From Candidatus Latescibacterota bacterium (GTDB taxonomy: Bacteria; Latescibacterota; 4484-107; B68-G9), in NCBI GenBank assembly GCA_012961755.1, contig DTYS01000021.1:1-7587 (forward strand): a stretch of DNA of 7,587 nucleotides, read 5' to 3'. Within the stretch, counting starts at the first letter, position 1; each line of letters starts with the position of its first letter. The notes below the pieces were generated by a model that worked only from the letters and a program-made list of their open reading frames with translations, was not told where the DNA came from and ran no database searches. The position numbers were made by a program, and so were the translations under genes. Positions 6,190 through 7,587 of the stretch are shown here, piece after piece.

Positions 6190-7434
6190 TCAGGAGCTCA
6201 TCCTCTCCAAGAACTCCTTGTTGTTCTTGGTCTCCCTTATCCTCTCTATGAGGAACTCCATCGCCTCTGCGGGGGGCATCTGGTCTAAAAATTTCCTGAG
6301 TATCCAGACCCTGTTGAGCACTTCCTCGGGAAGCAGGAGCTCCTCCTTCCTCGTGCCGGATAAGCTCAGGTCTATCGCCGGGAAGATCCTCCGGTTCGAC
6401 AGGCCCCTGTCGAGCTTGAGCTCCATGTTCCCCGTACCCTTGAACTCCTCGAATATTACCTCGTCCATCCTGCTTCCCGTCTCTATGAGGGCCGTGGCTA
6501 TGATGGTGAGGCTACCTCCCTCCTCTATGTTCCTCGCCGCCCCGAAGAACCTCTTGGGCCATTGGAGTGCCGTGGCGTCCACGCCCCCCGAAAGGACCCT
6601 TCCGCTGTGAGGGACCTCGGCGTTGTTGGCCCTGGCAAGGCGCGTGAGGCTGTCCAAAAGTATCGCGACGTCGTGGCCGTATTCGACGAGCCTCTTGGCC
6701 TTCTCCAGCACTATCCTCGCGACCTGAAGGTGACGGGATGGAGGTTCGTCGAATGTCGAGCTTATGACCTCGGCCTTGACCGAACGCTCCATATCGGTGA
6801 CCTCTTCGGGCCTCTCGTCTATGAGGAGCACTATGACCTTTACATCCGGATGGTTCCTCGTTATGCTGTTGGCTATCTTTTGAAGGAGCATCGTCTTGCC
6901 CGCCCTCGGAGGGGAGACGATAAGGCTCCTCTGTCCCTTGCCTATGGGGCAGAGGAGGTCGACTATCCTCATGGATATGTCGCCGTCCGCCTCCAGGTTG
7001 AACTTCTCGTTGGGGTATATCGGAGTGAGTTCGTCGAAGAAGGGACGGTCCTTGGCCCTCTCGGGAAGTTCGTAGTTTACGGCCTCTATCTTCAAAAGGG
7101 CGAAGAACCTCTCCCCCTCCTTGGGCGGCCTTATCTGCCCGAATACGGTGTCCCCGGTCCTCAGACCGAACTTCTGGATCTGGGCCGGACCCACATATAT
7201 GTCGTGGGGGCCGGGGAGGTAATTATAGTCAGGGGAACGGAGGAAGCCGTATCCTTCCTTAAGTATCTCGAGCACCCCCTCCCCGTAGATTATCCCCTCC
7301 TTCTGAGCCTGTGCCTTGAGGATCTTAAAGATAAGCTCCCGCCTTCCCAGGTCATCGTAGTCGGGGATCTCGAGCTCCTGAGCTAATTGTACAAGTTCGG
7401 ATGTAGTTTTGGCCTTAAGCTCGGATATGTCCAT
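6190..7434 (-). CDS. rho: Transcription termination factor Rho
   Basis: Rho is a ring-shaped hexameric RNA-dependent ATPase that loads on untranslated C-rich transcripts and terminates transcription. The 414-residue protein is close to the 419 of E. coli Rho and has no large insertion. Residues 1-45 form the N-terminal helical Rho-N domain. Residues about 50-120 form the cold-shock-like RNA-binding domain, starting GEGVLEILKEGYGFLRS. The ATPase core has the Walker A loop SPPRAGKT (174-181), IDERPEEV (205-212), the Walker B strand VAILLD (256-261) followed by SLTR, the Q-loop region LSGGVDATALQWPKRFFGAAR (281-301) and the R-loop segment with GTGNMELKLDR (334-343). The ATG at 7434 has AGGA 6 bases upstream. 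Rho is the first protein gene of the apparent operon, 67 bases after a tRNA gene. Confidence 0.98.
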   Translation of the reverse strand: MDISELKAKTTSELVQLAQELEIPDYDDLGRRELIFKILKAQAQKEGIIYGEGVLEILKEGYGFLRSPDYNYLPGPHDIYVGPAQIQKFGLRTGDTVFGQIRPPKEGERFFALLKIEAVNYELPERAKDRPFFDELTPIYPNEKFNLEADGDISMRIVDLLCPIGKGQRSLIVSPPRAGKTMLLQKIANSITRNHPDVKVIVLLIDERPEEVTDMERSVKAEVISSTFDEPPSRHLQVARIVLEKAKRLVEYGHDVAILLDSLTRLARANNAEVPHSGRVLSGGVDATALQWPKRFFGAARNIEEGGSLTIIATALIETGSRMDEVIFEEFKGTGNMELKLDRGLSNRRIFPAIDLSLSGTRKEELLLPEEVLNRVWILRKFLDQMPPAEAMEFLIERIRETKNNKEFLERMSS

Positions 7435-7501
7435 TCTTAAATCCTAAGCGGGGAAAAGTATGGCAGGTTTCATCGGGAAGGAACGATCGCTTCAGAAACT
7501 A
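7435..7501 (-). other. Spacer between tRNA-Val and rho
   Basis: These 67 bases hold the rho ribosome binding site (AGGA, 6 bases before the ATG). I see no hairpin with a T-run and no convincing promoter pair. A CATACT element could be a weak -10, but no good -35 lies 17 bases upstream. The rho transcript may start here, or it may begin before the tRNA and be processed. Confidence 0.4.
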
Positions 7502-7578
7502 TGGTGGGCGATACTGGACTCGAACCAGTGACCTCCACGATGTGAGCGTGGCGCTCTAGCCGTCTGAGCTAATCGCCC
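7502..7578 (-). tRNA. tRNA-Val (anticodon CAC)
   Basis: The minus strand folds into a complete 77-base cloverleaf. The 7-bp acceptor stem pairs GGGCGAT with ATCGCCC. The D arm pairs GCTC with GAGC. The anticodon stem pairs CCACG with CGTGG around the loop CTCACAT, giving anticodon CAC, which reads valine codon GTG. The variable loop has 5 bases. The T arm pairs ACTGG with CCAGT around TTCGAGT. The discriminator is A and the 3' CCA is encoded in the DNA. The gene lies 67 bases upstream of rho on the same strand. Confidence 0.97.
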
Positions 7579-7587
7579 ACCCCGGAA

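Noticed and set aside
5867..6610. Plus-strand open frame of 247 codons across the rho/SUMF1-family gene border
   Set aside because: It is antisense to two well-supported genes, low-complexity Ser/Leu-rich in the rho part, with no family signature.
6562..7386. Plus-strand open frame of 274 codons opposite rho
   Set aside because: It lies wholly antisense to a clearly conserved rho gene, shows no recognisable domain and follows from codon bias leaving the complementary frame free of stops.
7435..7501. Candidate rho promoter around CATACT upstream of the ATG
   Set aside because: The -10-like hexamer matches only partly, and no acceptable -35 element is found at 16-18 bases. It is not strong enough to annotate as a promoter.

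Overview
This window is a densely packed, one-directional stretch of a bacterial chromosome. Every gene I can support lies on the minus strand, so transcription runs from high to low coordinates. Most of it is GC-rich (roughly 58-62% where I counted), with frequent AGG and ATA codons, strong GGAGG-type ribosome binding sites and near-zero intergenic spacing. I cannot name the lineage. The codon choices would suit a GC-rich, possibly thermophilic bacterium, but that is a weak inference.

Layout in order of transcription: tRNA-Val with anticodon CAC (7578-7502); a 67-base gap; rho, the transcription termination factor (7434-6190); a formylglycine-generating-enzyme/sulfatase-modifying-factor (SUMF1) family protein (6178-5327); rpmE, ribosomal protein L31 (5317-5093); an intrinsic terminator hairpin with a T-run (5082-5045); prfA, peptide chain release factor 1 (5035-3968); prmC, the methyltransferase acting on release factors (3966-3064); murA, the first committed enzyme of peptidoglycan synthesis, starting at TTG inside prmC (3079-1829); and an open frame (1827-1) that joins a complete Gfo/Idh/MocA-type oxidoreductase to a beta-ketoacyl synthase with no stop codon between them. 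This last frame runs off the low-coordinate end of the window.

Functionally, the core is a transcription- and translation-termination block: Rho, L31, RF1 and the RF1-modifying PrmC. PrmC methylates the Gln of the GGQ motif in the RF1 encoded just upstream. A cell-envelope gene (murA) and a redox/acyl-condensing gene follow. No gene-free stretch exceeds 100 bases.

The points most worth a second look are: (a) the in-frame oxidoreductase-ketosynthase fusion, which keeps a Shine-Dalgarno-like site at the old gene border; (b) a fall in GC from about 58% to about 44% inside the ketosynthase part, near position 480; (c) a strong intrinsic terminator directly before prfA with no room for a promoter, only 10 bases after an RF1-read UAG stop codon, which suggests possible attenuation control of RF1; and (d) a SUMF1-family protein between rho and rpmE whose cysteine pair is spaced differently from canonical formylglycine-generating enzymes.
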